The notes under the pieces: generated by a model
Told to the model about the DNA's origin: nothing
Seen by the model: the letters and a program-made list of their open reading frames with translations, nothing else
The model's database searches: none
From: Diplonema japonicum
Taxonomy: Eukaryota; Euglenozoa; Diplonemea; Diplonemida; Diplonemidae
DNA length: 64,000 nt
Assembly: GCA_964019335.1 (NCBI GenBank)
Contig: OZ025696.1
Span: 1 to 64,000 of the forward strand
Reading direction: 5' to 3'
Position numbers and translations under genes: made by a program
Shown here: piece by piece, positions 18,609 to 28,203 of the stretch
Layout of the letters: every line of letters begins with the position of its first letter
Numbering within the stretch: the first letter of the stretch is position 1

Positions 18609-20240
18609 TCACCAATATAGCATCTTAAAGCCAATCTGTATGCCACGGACCATGTTGATCTCTTCTTCCGTGAGACCTTTAGTAGAGTACTGCTTGCCTC
18701 GCAAGGCGGCCATCCCTACCTCATTATAACGAGCCCACTTCTGCCCGCATCCCATCTCGAGCTGGTACATCCACTCCACATCCATGACAGCCACTTCCTG
18801 CACCAACATCACTTCATACAGGAAAGATGCCTCATCCTCATGCCCCTCCCTGATGAACAACACGTTATGAGGGATGAGCCGCAGGGCCTTCATTTGTTCC
18901 ACGTCCTTGTACACTACCATATCTGCCACGATGGGGTACTCTTCCTTGCGTCCAAGCCTCTCGATCACAGCCAGCCGCAGGGGTAGCTTCCCCACAATGC
19001 TGAACCGTCGCATCTCTTCGCATCCGAGATCGCCGCATGTCACTGTTCCTGAGCCAACAGCAATGTTGATCGTCATACCCCTGGCTTCATCCCCCTCGGA
19101 TCTTACCCGTCGGAACAGGGACAAAGCTGAGTCAACTGCGGCACAAGTATGGTTGATGCAGGAACGTGCTGCGTTGAAGCTGGCGTGTATGTGGTCACCC
19201 ATGAAAGTGTCAGTGAGCCCTTTGAAGGAAGCAGTGGTGCTGATGGTTGCTAATAGCAGCCAGGAGTGTGAATCGACAAAGCTCTCCACGAAGATGGTGT
19301 CATTCATGTTGACTACTAGTAGCGACACACGCTTCTGTATCATTGTCTTCATCTCGAAGATGCTTGGTGAGTCGTGAGAGGCAAAAAGGGGAGTGCGGAT
19401 GGAGGCGATCCATGCTTCATCGTCGTGCTGTGGTATGCACGACGGAGGGAGGTAGGGCCGGTATTTCTTCAGATTCGAAAGAATATCTGTGAAGGATTCA
19501 AGGAGCCCTTGGGGGAGCGGGTGCTCGTGAAGGATCGATTCAGCTAACTTCAGGTCGAATTCAGCCAGAGCCTGGGCAACGTGACGTGAGGTGGTTATTG
19601 AGATCTCAACGTTATAGCGTTCCTTCTCTGCCGACGCAGCGAAACCACGGGTGGCTACGAAATCGCACACGAAGACAGCCAGCGAAGAAATACCAACAAA
19701 GATGCTCGAGAGACCTCCTGCGCAGGGTGGCGCCTCACAGTCACAAAATGCAGTGCGTTGCGAATAGGACGGCGTGCCCTTGATGTCGTAAAGGCCGAAA
19801 CGGAAGCTGTCCTCTATGACAGAAATAACAAGCCAAACAAGCGCGGCAATCATTAAGATAAATGCATCCCGGTGAGGTAGCCGAATGATCAGAAAGAAAT
19901 CGATAAGCAATATGAACAACGGCCAGGACCTTGGGGTCTGTTCGGCAGCTCGTGCAAAATCACCAAGAACAACGGAGACGAACCAAAGCCAAGCCATGAC
20001 ACGCATCCAGAATGGGGGGAGGGACCGGAAGACGAAAAGCCGCACCAGAGCGATCACACTCGAGCACACACTCACAAGCCCGCCCAGCTTGCCATAAGGC
20101 GTGTGGTTGAGAACTGCTAAGATTCCAAGCAAGAGTCCACACAAGCTCAGAACCAAAACTACTTTGTGCTTTAATACATCAACCTCAGACATGCCATCGG
20201 TGACGAGTAGTCGAAGGAACCACTGCCTGTTCCATTCCAT
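18609..20240 (-). CDS. Six-TM protein with degenerate class III cyclase domain (2)
   Basis: A 543-residue tandem paralogue of the gene at 16888, starting at ATG 20240 (MEWNRQWFLRLL). The reading frame opens further upstream at a GTG, which is not used. It has the same layout: six hydrophobic segments ('SWPLFILLIDFFLII'), 'SFRFGLYDIKG', the Cys-rich loop 'CDCEAPPCAGG', 'YRPYLPPSCI', then the cyclase-fold domain with 'MGDHIHASFNAARSC' kept and the first metal Asp replaced ('VVNMNDTIF'). Bases 18670-19062 match 16949-17341 of the neighbour with about three differences, while the membrane half is strongly diverged. Acceptor-like CTGGTAG lies 7 nt before the ATG. The stop is 77 bp from the next ATG downstream. 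Confidence 0.75.
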   Translation of the reverse strand: MEWNRQWFLRLLVTDGMSEVDVLKHKVVLVLSLCGLLLGILAVLNHTPYGKLGGLVSVCSSVIALVRLFVFRSLPPFWMRVMAWLWFVSVVLGDFARAAEQTPRSWPLFILLIDFFLIIRLPHRDAFILMIAALVWLVISVIEDSFRFGLYDIKGTPSYSQRTAFCDCEAPPCAGGLSSIFVGISSLAVFVCDFVATRGFAASAEKERYNVEISITTSRHVAQALAEFDLKLAESILHEHPLPQGLLESFTDILSNLKKYRPYLPPSCIPQHDDEAWIASIRTPLFASHDSPSIFEMKTMIQKRVSLLVVNMNDTIFVESFVDSHSWLLLATISTTASFKGLTDTFMGDHIHASFNAARSCINHTCAAVDSALSLFRRVRSEGDEARGMTINIAVGSGTVTCGDLGCEEMRRFSIVGKLPLRLAVIERLGRKEEYPIVADMVVYKDVEQMKALRLIPHNVLFIREGHEDEASFLYEVMLVQEVAVMDVEWMYQLEMGCGQKWARYNEVGMAALRGKQYSTKGLTEEEINMVRGIQIGFKMLYW

Positions 20241-20481
20241 TGAGTCCCTACCAGCCTTTAAAACTGTTGTCAAAGAACTCTTTTCTAGGGGGAAACTGGT
20301 CAAAAGATAAAGCTTGAGCACGCCGTGGTTGAGCTGAGTAATGACATAGCGCCCTACTACAGAAAAAGAAGGAGTAAACACCGGGCGCAGGAAAGGTAAA
20401 AGTCAATGCCTAACCGCGAACACATTTGGAGATATTGCGTTTCATTGCTTGTGTATAAACACGAGAGTATCGTAGCAGAAG

Positions 20482-23400
20482 CTACAAACAATCTTCCACA
20501 TGGTCTACTACTAATTCTCTGAACTGTTCACTTGATGTGATGACACGCATGCGCACGAACATTATGGGGAACTTTGTTCTTGCATTGTTCTCTATGTTTT
20601 TCACTTCACTAGTAGTTGGGACAGCAACCCCGCCGAGGGAGCACCTAGCGTACTGCAAAACAATGCGCAGCCCATCACCCCACTCGTCGTAGATCTCGCG
20701 CAGCTGGTTGATGAAAAGAGACAGCCTTTCCAGATAAGATAATCCAGCGACCCTATCCTCTTCATCTGACAACCCCTTTTGCCAAATAGTGTCAATAAGC
20801 AAAATGAGCACAGGCACAACCAAAGGGTTCATCACATGATCTGGGAGGCTGTCGATGGCCTCCTGTAAAGGGTGCTCCAGGGACGAGTCACAGCTGGCCA
20901 CTGAATGTGACATGAACGTGATGACGCTGTCAGTGGACTCAGACCACTCAGGTTGTTTGATAAGACATAGTAGATCGTCAGTACTCGTGACCACCTGCGG
21001 GGCGTTAGGGTCAGCCCCGTTTGAGAATGTCAGTTTCACAACCCTGCCAAGTAGCATGGCGGTCATGAAGAAAGACTTGTCCCTCGTCTTTCTGCTGAGA
21101 TGCATGGCAGCATCTGCATACGACGCCGAGCAACCGCTCTTCCCGTCTAGGAATGCAAACACCACTCGCAACAGCAACATCATGCAGTCCGCCCTGTACG
21201 TACCTCGCGCGTCCGTGCTGATTATCTTCGGCGTGAACCTCTTGGTGTACATGTGGCCTTTCACAGCAAGCATCGCTAGCAGCGTCGATATGCTGACTTT
21301 GTTGTAAACGTCAACTTTTGTCCATGCAATCGCCGCGTGGCTGTGATTCCCCAGCAGGATGAGCTTGAAGGCAAGCGCAGCGTTGTATATACTGATGAGA
21401 GCAAGCGAGTTGCATTCCTCACGCCTTTTGCTTGCGGCCATTGCACCCACTGCTCCAATGTACAGATCTCTGTTGTTGATCAACACTGCTAGGTCAAGGA
21501 CAGGCAGGAATTCCTTGAGGGGCATGCTTTGCACTTTTGAGTACTTGTGACTCAATGCCCATGTCAGCCACGGAAGTGACCGCTCGTTGGTTCCCAGCTG
21601 CTGAAGCTCGCTAACAGACGTCTTGCACCACGACTCGACCAGACCCAAGACGCTTTTCTTCATGCCAAGCACAACGCTGAGATCTAAAAGCATGTGCAGC
21701 CATTCGTCTTGACAAGCTGTTTTTAATTCCGTGTCGTACTTTGTCCCAATTTTGTCATCCTGCTGGCTGCTGTTGTCACTTTCTAGTCGCTTTGCCCTAC
21801 TCAATTTCTGTTGCGACAACATTGGATCTGCCTCATTTTCTAACTCAATAAGTATGTTGAGCAATTTGTGTGCCCCAAAAAAGTCGTGCTCCGTCCATGC
21901 AAAATCAAGCGATCGCTCATACCACTCTTTCGCCTTTGAGTGCATGTCGGCCTGATGAAAGTGATTCGCTATAATGGTGTCGTCAAAGTGGAGCGTTTCA
22001 CGTAACCGCTCCATCACATTGGCGATGTGCATGTGTGCCTCTTTCTTCTCTGAGACGAGCATGTTGTTCTGCAGCACCTTCGGGAGGAGCATCGATGAAA
22101 AGCACAACTTCTGTCGTTCAGTCACTTTCAGTATTTTGCTTCCGATAAGCTGAGCGCACATCCTCTGTGATTTATCTGGTGTCATATCATTTTCAAAGAG
22201 CTCCGTAACAAGCCGGCTATCAATGAGGTGCTCCATCAAGCTGAGAACCTTTAAGAATCTGCTGGCGGATTCTCCCAGCTTATGCATGATGTGGTCTAGC
22301 TGTCTCGTCACAATGGATATGATCTGTGGCAGCTGCGCAAGGTAGCCGCCTATATTGTAGTTCTTGTCTACAAGCACCGTGACGCCAGCACTGTTTCCCA
22401 AGAGATCCTGCTCGATCAGGTGGTTGATGATGATTTCAGCTAGCAACGGGCTGCCCTCGCTGTTTGTGTAGATCACATCGCTGAGGTCCGCGTCTACCTT
22501 TCCTGTTTGAATGTAGTGTCTGTAGTGCAGAACAGCATCTGCCCTGGTCATGGGACCCAATTCAAGAACCTCACACTGCTGAGAGTCGAACCACTGCTGT
22601 ATTTTGCACCCATGCCCTACGCCGCCTGACAAGTCAGAGCACACGGTAGTCTGCGCGTCTGCAAACCCCGTGGTGTAGCTGCAAATAATCATGATCTTAT
22701 GAGAGATTCTCTTTATACTCTCCTGAATCAGGTTAAGTGATGTCCAGTCCAACCACTGAATGCCATCGATCACGATCGCCATCCCCTTAATGCCGAGATT
22801 CTTGCAATGGCTCTTGAGTGCAGCTTCTATAAGTAACACTACATCTTCTGTAGATTCTGGCTTGAGGCCAAGACCGCTCTGCAGATTGGTAACGAGGTAT
22901 TGAAGATTCGGAGGCGCAACTGTCTGCAGCCATCCAGCGGGGCACACCTCGCCTTGCTTTGTAGAGCAGTCGTCCTTCCTTGGAGAGCGGGAACTGTATT
23001 TAAAAGAGAGAGAAGTAAGTAGCGTCTCAATGCCGCCGTAAACACGCGTCTCTTGACTGAACGTGATGAACACAGATGGATGCTTAAAGTTATGTACGCA
23101 GTAAAGCAAAAAGGTTGTTTTGCCTACACCAGGATTTCCCTTTAGAACAAGGACTTTGAATGTACTTGACTTGTGCATCGAACACAAGCTCTCGTCAAGC
23201 TTCGCTATCTCCGACGAGCGGCCCACCAGTGAGTCAAGTTGCTTGGATCCCGTTCGCACGAGCTTGACTGTTTCCCCACCGATTGTCGAGCGTTTTCTGT
23301 TGCCGTTTTTGAACCACAGCTCGTTAGTGGCGGCGACGGTGCGCAAGTTCTTCGACATCGGGGCTAAGTTCTGAAACGGCCGCTCGGTATCTACGGTCAG

Positions 23401-24897
23401 CAATGAGGAGTTACCACCGTTGCTAGGGCCGGGTTCACCAACCGCATCAGCACCATCAACATCATGCCCACCGCTCCTGCGCACAAAGCTGCGCGGCGAA
23501 CTGGAATTAATGTCAGAAGGCACCAAGCACGTCGTATCGCAGATACCAATGTTCACCGGGTCACCTATGCCCTTCAAGCTCACGGTAGTCGTTTTAAAAC
23601 TGTAAACATTCTTGAGCTCGCGCATCATGACATCGTCCAGCACGAGGCTCGACTCACTCTGCGAGGAAGCCCCATATGTCATAAGCCGGGCAGCAAGGTT
23701 GACGGAGTCGCCAAGCAACGTGTACTCCGCCCTGGTGTTGTTCCCCAGAACACCGCAGAACACCCTACCGCTGGTGATCCCGATGCTTATCTTAAACGCA
23801 GGCTGGTTTCGTATTAGCTCTAAAGCAAGTGAAGCGCTCCTCGTAGCATCATCCGAGTGCACATGACCAGTGACGCCAAAGCAAATGAGCGCCAGAAGGC
23901 CCTTGTCATCGAAGAGCACCTTGTTCAGGCTCCCGTTGTGCTGAGAGGTGCACGTTTGCACAGCGTTGCAGATAGTGAACAGGTCGTTCACACTGTCGGA
24001 GGTAGGGGTCGGCAGATCGCAGAATTTCACGAACATCGTGTTGATCATGCGTGTCTCGGGTCTAAGCCTTTTGATCCCACGTGGTATGAAGCCGCGATAG
24101 AGGACCTGCTGCCTCTTCGACAACGCTACGGATCTCTTCTTTTCCGAGCTGATCGGGGCCACAAGATCGAAGGGTGGGCTCAGAAGAAGCGATCCATCGC
24201 CGTTCTTTGTACCGCCGTATGTGTTGGACACGTAGGGAAGGCAAGAGGAGTGGACCAACGCGTGATGCGCGGGGCAACCATCGCAGGCGGTGCAAGAATG
24301 ATTCCACACCTCGCCGCTGTGAAGCACCATCCACCTGTTCTTGTACCCACCCGTGACTACGTGCAATATCGTGCCGCAGGAGATGCCGAGCTTAATACCA
24401 AGATCGATGGTATGGCTCATGAATTGAACAACTGAGTTCTCGACACTCTTCAAAATGGCTATTGCGCAGTCGACGCAAAGCTGCGAGTTCTTCTCCAACG
24501 AAGAAGCGTCGCTGGTGGCCTGCGTGAAGATCGCCATGATGGCATCGCCCGAGAACTGTATGGTGTCCCCGCCGTACCCCTCGATCACGGCTATCATCTT
24601 GCCGAAGAAAATGTTCAGGATGTTCGAGATGTTCTCCCCTCCCTCTGCCGTGCTTGACGACCCCAGAAGCCCTGTCAGCCTTGTGAACCCCACAATGTCC
24701 AAGGACAAGACGGCCCCTTCCCTCTCAAACCTTTGCTGTGACAGAGCCTCCACATCAGCAAGGTACGGAAGTACCCATTTCGGTGTAAAGTTATGGTATT
24801 CTGCGCCCAGCGGTGACTCCTCCTTGCTTGACGCGTCGAAGACAAAATCCGAGCTGGTGCTCCGTGCGATCAGCTGCTGAATTGCCCTGCCGCTCAT
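20482..24897 (-). CDS. Soluble adenylyl cyclase (ADCY10)-like protein
   Basis: A 1471-residue protein with the domain order of mammalian ADCY10. The first cyclase domain spans about residues 40-200 and keeps both metal aspartates: D67 in 'LSLDIVGFTRL' and D118 in 'FSGDAIMAIF'. The second domain, about 285-455, keeps the transition-state pair N400 and R404 in 'LLGDSVNLAARL'. A STAND-type ATPase follows with P-loop 'GNPGVGKT' (587-594) and a Walker-B-like 'MAIVIDGIQWLDW'. The C-terminal 700 residues are helical and TPR-like. In mammals the enzyme makes cAMP and responds to bicarbonate and Ca2+; activity here is inferred from conserved residues. No membrane segment is seen. It sits upstream of two degenerate membrane cyclases. 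Confidence 0.9.
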   Translation of the reverse strand: MSGRAIQQLIARSTSSDFVFDASSKEESPLGAEYHNFTPKWVLPYLADVEALSQQRFEREGAVLSLDIVGFTRLTGLLGSSSTAEGGENISNILNIFFGKMIAVIEGYGGDTIQFSGDAIMAIFTQATSDASSLEKNSQLCVDCAIAILKSVENSVVQFMSHTIDLGIKLGISCGTILHVVTGGYKNRWMVLHSGEVWNHSCTACDGCPAHHALVHSSCLPYVSNTYGGTKNGDGSLLLSPPFDLVAPISSEKKRSVALSKRQQVLYRGFIPRGIKRLRPETRMINTMFVKFCDLPTPTSDSVNDLFTICNAVQTCTSQHNGSLNKVLFDDKGLLALICFGVTGHVHSDDATRSASLALELIRNQPAFKISIGITSGRVFCGVLGNNTRAEYTLLGDSVNLAARLMTYGASSQSESSLVLDDVMMRELKNVYSFKTTTVSLKGIGDPVNIGICDTTCLVPSDINSSSPRSFVRRSGGHDVDGADAVGEPGPSNGGNSSLLTVDTERPFQNLAPMSKNLRTVAATNELWFKNGNRKRSTIGGETVKLVRTGSKQLDSLVGRSSEIAKLDESLCSMHKSSTFKVLVLKGNPGVGKTTFLLYCVHNFKHPSVFITFSQETRVYGGIETLLTSLSFKYSSRSPRKDDCSTKQGEVCPAGWLQTVAPPNLQYLVTNLQSGLGLKPESTEDVVLLIEAALKSHCKNLGIKGMAIVIDGIQWLDWTSLNLIQESIKRISHKIMIICSYTTGFADAQTTVCSDLSGGVGHGCKIQQWFDSQQCEVLELGPMTRADAVLHYRHYIQTGKVDADLSDVIYTNSEGSPLLAEIIINHLIEQDLLGNSAGVTVLVDKNYNIGGYLAQLPQIISIVTRQLDHIMHKLGESASRFLKVLSLMEHLIDSRLVTELFENDMTPDKSQRMCAQLIGSKILKVTERQKLCFSSMLLPKVLQNNMLVSEKKEAHMHIANVMERLRETLHFDDTIIANHFHQADMHSKAKEWYERSLDFAWTEHDFFGAHKLLNILIELENEADPMLSQQKLSRAKRLESDNSSQQDDKIGTKYDTELKTACQDEWLHMLLDLSVVLGMKKSVLGLVESWCKTSVSELQQLGTNERSLPWLTWALSHKYSKVQSMPLKEFLPVLDLAVLINNRDLYIGAVGAMAASKRREECNSLALISIYNAALAFKLILLGNHSHAAIAWTKVDVYNKVSISTLLAMLAVKGHMYTKRFTPKIISTDARGTYRADCMMLLLRVVFAFLDGKSGCSASYADAAMHLSRKTRDKSFFMTAMLLGRVVKLTFSNGADPNAPQVVTSTDDLLCLIKQPEWSESTDSVITFMSHSVASCDSSLEHPLQEAIDSLPDHVMNPLVVPVLILLIDTIWQKGLSDEEDRVAGLSYLERLSLFINQLREIYDEWGDGLRIVLQYARCSLGGVAVPTTSEVKNIENNARTKFPIMFVRMRVITSSEQFRELVVDHVEDCL

Positions 24898-25367
24898 TGT
24901 TGCTTACCAATTCAAAATAGGAGAGGGGGAAAAAACAAAATTAAGAACTGTGATAGGGTTCGTTCAAATGCGTCGAAGTTCATTTCACTAAATAATCTTT
25001 CAAGAGAAGGGAGGAAAAAAAAAAGGTCAGACGAATTCCGGAAAACTCTTTTCTTGGACATTTTCTAGTGCAACCCCTGCCTGCTGGCACGCTGATAAAA
25101 ATGGCGACTTGAGCGTAAAGCCTTGCGATGGCTTCACAAACCGAATGCAGCCACGAAGAATGTGCAAAAGAAGAAAAGATATAAAAGAATACTATACCAA
25201 GAGGAAAAGAAATGAATGAAGAAACAAGAAAGAAAAAAAAAAGAAGCAACCTACCTAGTCAACTATTGGCAATGAATGGCCTTTTCTCACGAAGTGAGTT
25301 CTCTGCAGATCTACCAAAGAAAAGTGAAAAAATCAGGTGGTGGTATGCCATAAAGACAAGAACCATA

Positions 25368-25407
<40 letters not shown>

Positions 25408-25408
<1 letters not shown>

Positions 25409-25448
25409 AGACATTTAAGGGCACCTGCGGTATGTGACAGGACGCCTG
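25408..25448. repeat. 41-bp recurrent element, copy 1
   Basis: GAGACATTTAAGGG(C/T)ACC followed by TGCGGTATGTG(A/G)CAGGACGCCTG occurs here and at 59814-59854 with two differences. Both copies directly follow a long A-run. On the minus strand each is preceded by a pyrimidine run plus CAG and contains a CAG|GT junction. Confidence 0.8.
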
Positions 25449-27267
25449 CAAAAAAAACTACATATGTGAATGGCGGGCTTCTGTAAGCCAGAACCTAGCC
25501 CACATTCCGTTTGCGCATGAGCGTTATATGCTACTAACTTCTAGTCAGAAAAATATAATTCACAATGTGGCGAGCCTACCTCATGACGCTGCTACCAACC
25601 GTACTACAGCCTAGCTGCAAATAAAAAAAAGATTATTGTTCTTCCCCACGCCATCACCTTCTGGTAGAATAAAAGACCCCCGAGGACAAAGCTGCGAGGT
25701 TCAATTGATCGTGCTAGGCATTCTTGAGGAGAAGAAGGTCACAGTTGCCTTTCACGTTGACTCGTGTAACGAGAAGTGCCGTCACGCACCTGAGGCCTAG
25801 GCCCGAACCTTGGCCCAAAAAAAAAAGAAAAAAAGAAAGAAAGGAAATCGGGAATGGCAGGAAATGTAAATTCAGCAAGCCTCTTTACCCACGGGCAGAG
25901 GTATGGCTACAGAAAGCGAGAGAAAAAAAAAGAAAAAAAGAAAGGAAAAAAAACTTTGCTCTTGCGCAACGAGTACAATGAGTAGAACCCCGGGTGAACG
26001 AGTTTGTTGTAACGCATATCTCTGCCCAAAAGAAAATTAAAAGCTCGCGCTTACTAGCTACCTCGTAGGCACCAGCCCAATGCGACAAAAAAAAAAAGAA
26101 AAAACATGGCATACACCATATGGCATTCTTTCGGCTCGAAGGTTCTGTAGCATTTAACATCTACTTGGACACCCGCAGCAGATCTGACGAATAACTGACC
26201 GTATGTATGTATACTTGTCTATAGAAAAAAAAGAAGAAAAAAAAAGAAAGTTGCGTAAATGAAATTTAAAAAAAAAGGGGGGTGAAGTACAGGATCATCC
26301 CATACTGTAGCCAGAAAAAAAAAAGCCCTCCCCTCTACAAAGAAAAGGTCACAACCTTGCACCCCCAGGTTTCGACAAATTACAAAAGGTGACCAACCTT
26401 TTTGAAAATTCATTTCAGCAAGTACAATTTCTTCAGATTTCAGAAATAGACGGAGATCCGGAAGCTAACTGTGAAGAGGGGGCTGCCTTTGGCAGCTTGC
26501 CCAGCCGTTTCTTGGGAGGAGGCAGGTGATTCTTTTTTTTTTTTACCGCGTGGAAGGGTGGGGTGAAGTTACACTTTATTGAAAATGAGGGAATGCAAAG
26601 GAATCTGGGGTCACTTTGCACATTCTAAGTACTTTATTCAAATTAAAAAAGAAATTCACTATGATAGGAACGTAGTGGTTAACGGCCCACAAAAAAAAGA
26701 AATAGTTGGGATGTGCAACAGCCTTACGGTTGGTCGCTTGATGGTTCTGCCACTCAAATGGCCGAAATGACTGACCCATATCGCGAAAGAGTCGAATAAG
26801 GAAAGAGTCGGCTGATTTTGTTGAAAACCGAAGAAAGAAAAGAAAAACTCCCCCCCCCCCCCCATGGTTCCACCAACGTGAGATAAACCAAAGTTTACAT
26901 ATATTATTCTTTTTTTTTTAATTCTTTTTTTTACTAATTTCCTTGTATCATATTCTCGACGATAGCAGGTGGAAAGGACGGAAGAAAACCTTTTTAAAAA
27001 ACTGGAGGGAAAGAATTCACTTATTTACGGGAAGGGGAGGAGGAGGAGGGGAGGAGGGAAAAAAAAAACCAGATACTACAAACCTCTGAAAAAAGAAGGA
27101 ATCTGTGGCGAACCACAGCAGAACTGTTTGCGTAGTCCCCTAGAATACTTTCTTTCTAATTGAAGAGGTTTACAGAACGAGTGCGTTCTCGCACCACCCC
27201 GCCTGTGGGCGTGTGGACTCGGCTCGAGAAGAAAGGAAGGGAAAAAAAGAAAAAGGGAAAAGAAAAT

Positions 27268-27437
27268 TAGCCCGCGAAGCAGCGGCACCCCCACCCACAC
27301 TGCTTTACTTTTAATTGCACCAGGCAAAGAAGAAAGTAGAACAAAAGAGGGGAGTACATACCCGCTCGCCTTTTCGGCTTCACATTCTCATCCTTCTTCC
27401 AAGAGTCGTCGAGAATGGAAGTGCGACCTTGACAAGA
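27268..27437 (-). other. Candidate terminal exons of a small spliced gene
   Basis: On the minus strand a TTCTTCTTGTCAAG acceptor is followed by a frame reading RTSILDDSWKKDENVKPKRR, then by a GTATGT donor. A further acceptor (TTAAAAG) allows joining to VKQCGWGCRCFAG and a stop. Upstream, near 27735-27830, another island reads KGKSAKRDFFDEVIKECEYF. Composition and splice signals fit small exons, but I could not assemble a complete gene. A chance arrangement is possible. Confidence 0.3.
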
Positions 27438-28203
27438 AGAAGAAAAAGAAAATATCAAAATTACACTAATCGGTCACTGCTTCGTGATTGCTGACTGTCC
27501 GTGCGAAAAAGCTTGGTTACGAGCCCAGTGATCAACTTACCAGTATTTTCGCACAGAAGGCAATTCAAGACAGAGGAAGGGGAGGGGGGAGGGGCTTTTC
27601 GAGAGAAGAAAAAAGAAGAATTCACCTCCCTCTCTACAACAGGTTTCTAAAGGCTCTCAAACAAAAAGAAGAAGAAGAAAAAAAACATAGCAAGAGTTGA
27701 AAGAAATATTCACACTCTTTTATGACTTCGTCGAAAAAGTCGCGCTTTGCTGACTTCCCCTTAAGTCGCGTATCCTCTTTTTTGCCACATTCTTGATAAC
27801 TCGAAATAATAGCACAAAAGTAGCCGGGTCAGCCGAGAATAGGTAGTTCTACCCGCCTATTGGCGGGAGGGAGGGAGTGATAATATATTGGAAAACATTC
27901 TCTTGAGAAAGGGAAGAACATGACCGAAACAAAACTTAAAGCCTCTTTCATATTCTGCTCTTATTTCCATTATTCATTCTTTTTCTTTTTCTTTCCCCCT
28001 TTTCTAATCAAGAAAACGGCTCAGTGTTCTTATTCCTGTCGTTGTGGGGGATGGTGGTGAAGTTCACCGTGTCTCCTGCCCCGTGCGGGGCGCTCTGGAA
28101 GTTCGCCGTGAATCTATTTTTTTTTTTTAATTTACTTTTTTTTTTTTCCTTTTTCAAATACCTAACACTGTCCTCAGGTGCATCGTGCGGTGAAAACTGC
28201 CCG

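Larger units (their letters stand above)
24898..28203. other. Gene-poor 3.3-kb region of A/T- and G-rich low complexity
   Basis: Long A-runs (25373-25405), a C-run (26850-26863) and many GAAAAAAA-type stretches. No long frame translates to a sensible protein. Two islands of ordinary composition stand out: 25240-25330, a short frame ending SAENSLREKRPFIANS after a TTTCTTTGGTAG acceptor, and 27268-27830, listed as candidate exons. A 41-bp element at 25408-25448 also recurs. Confidence 0.55.
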
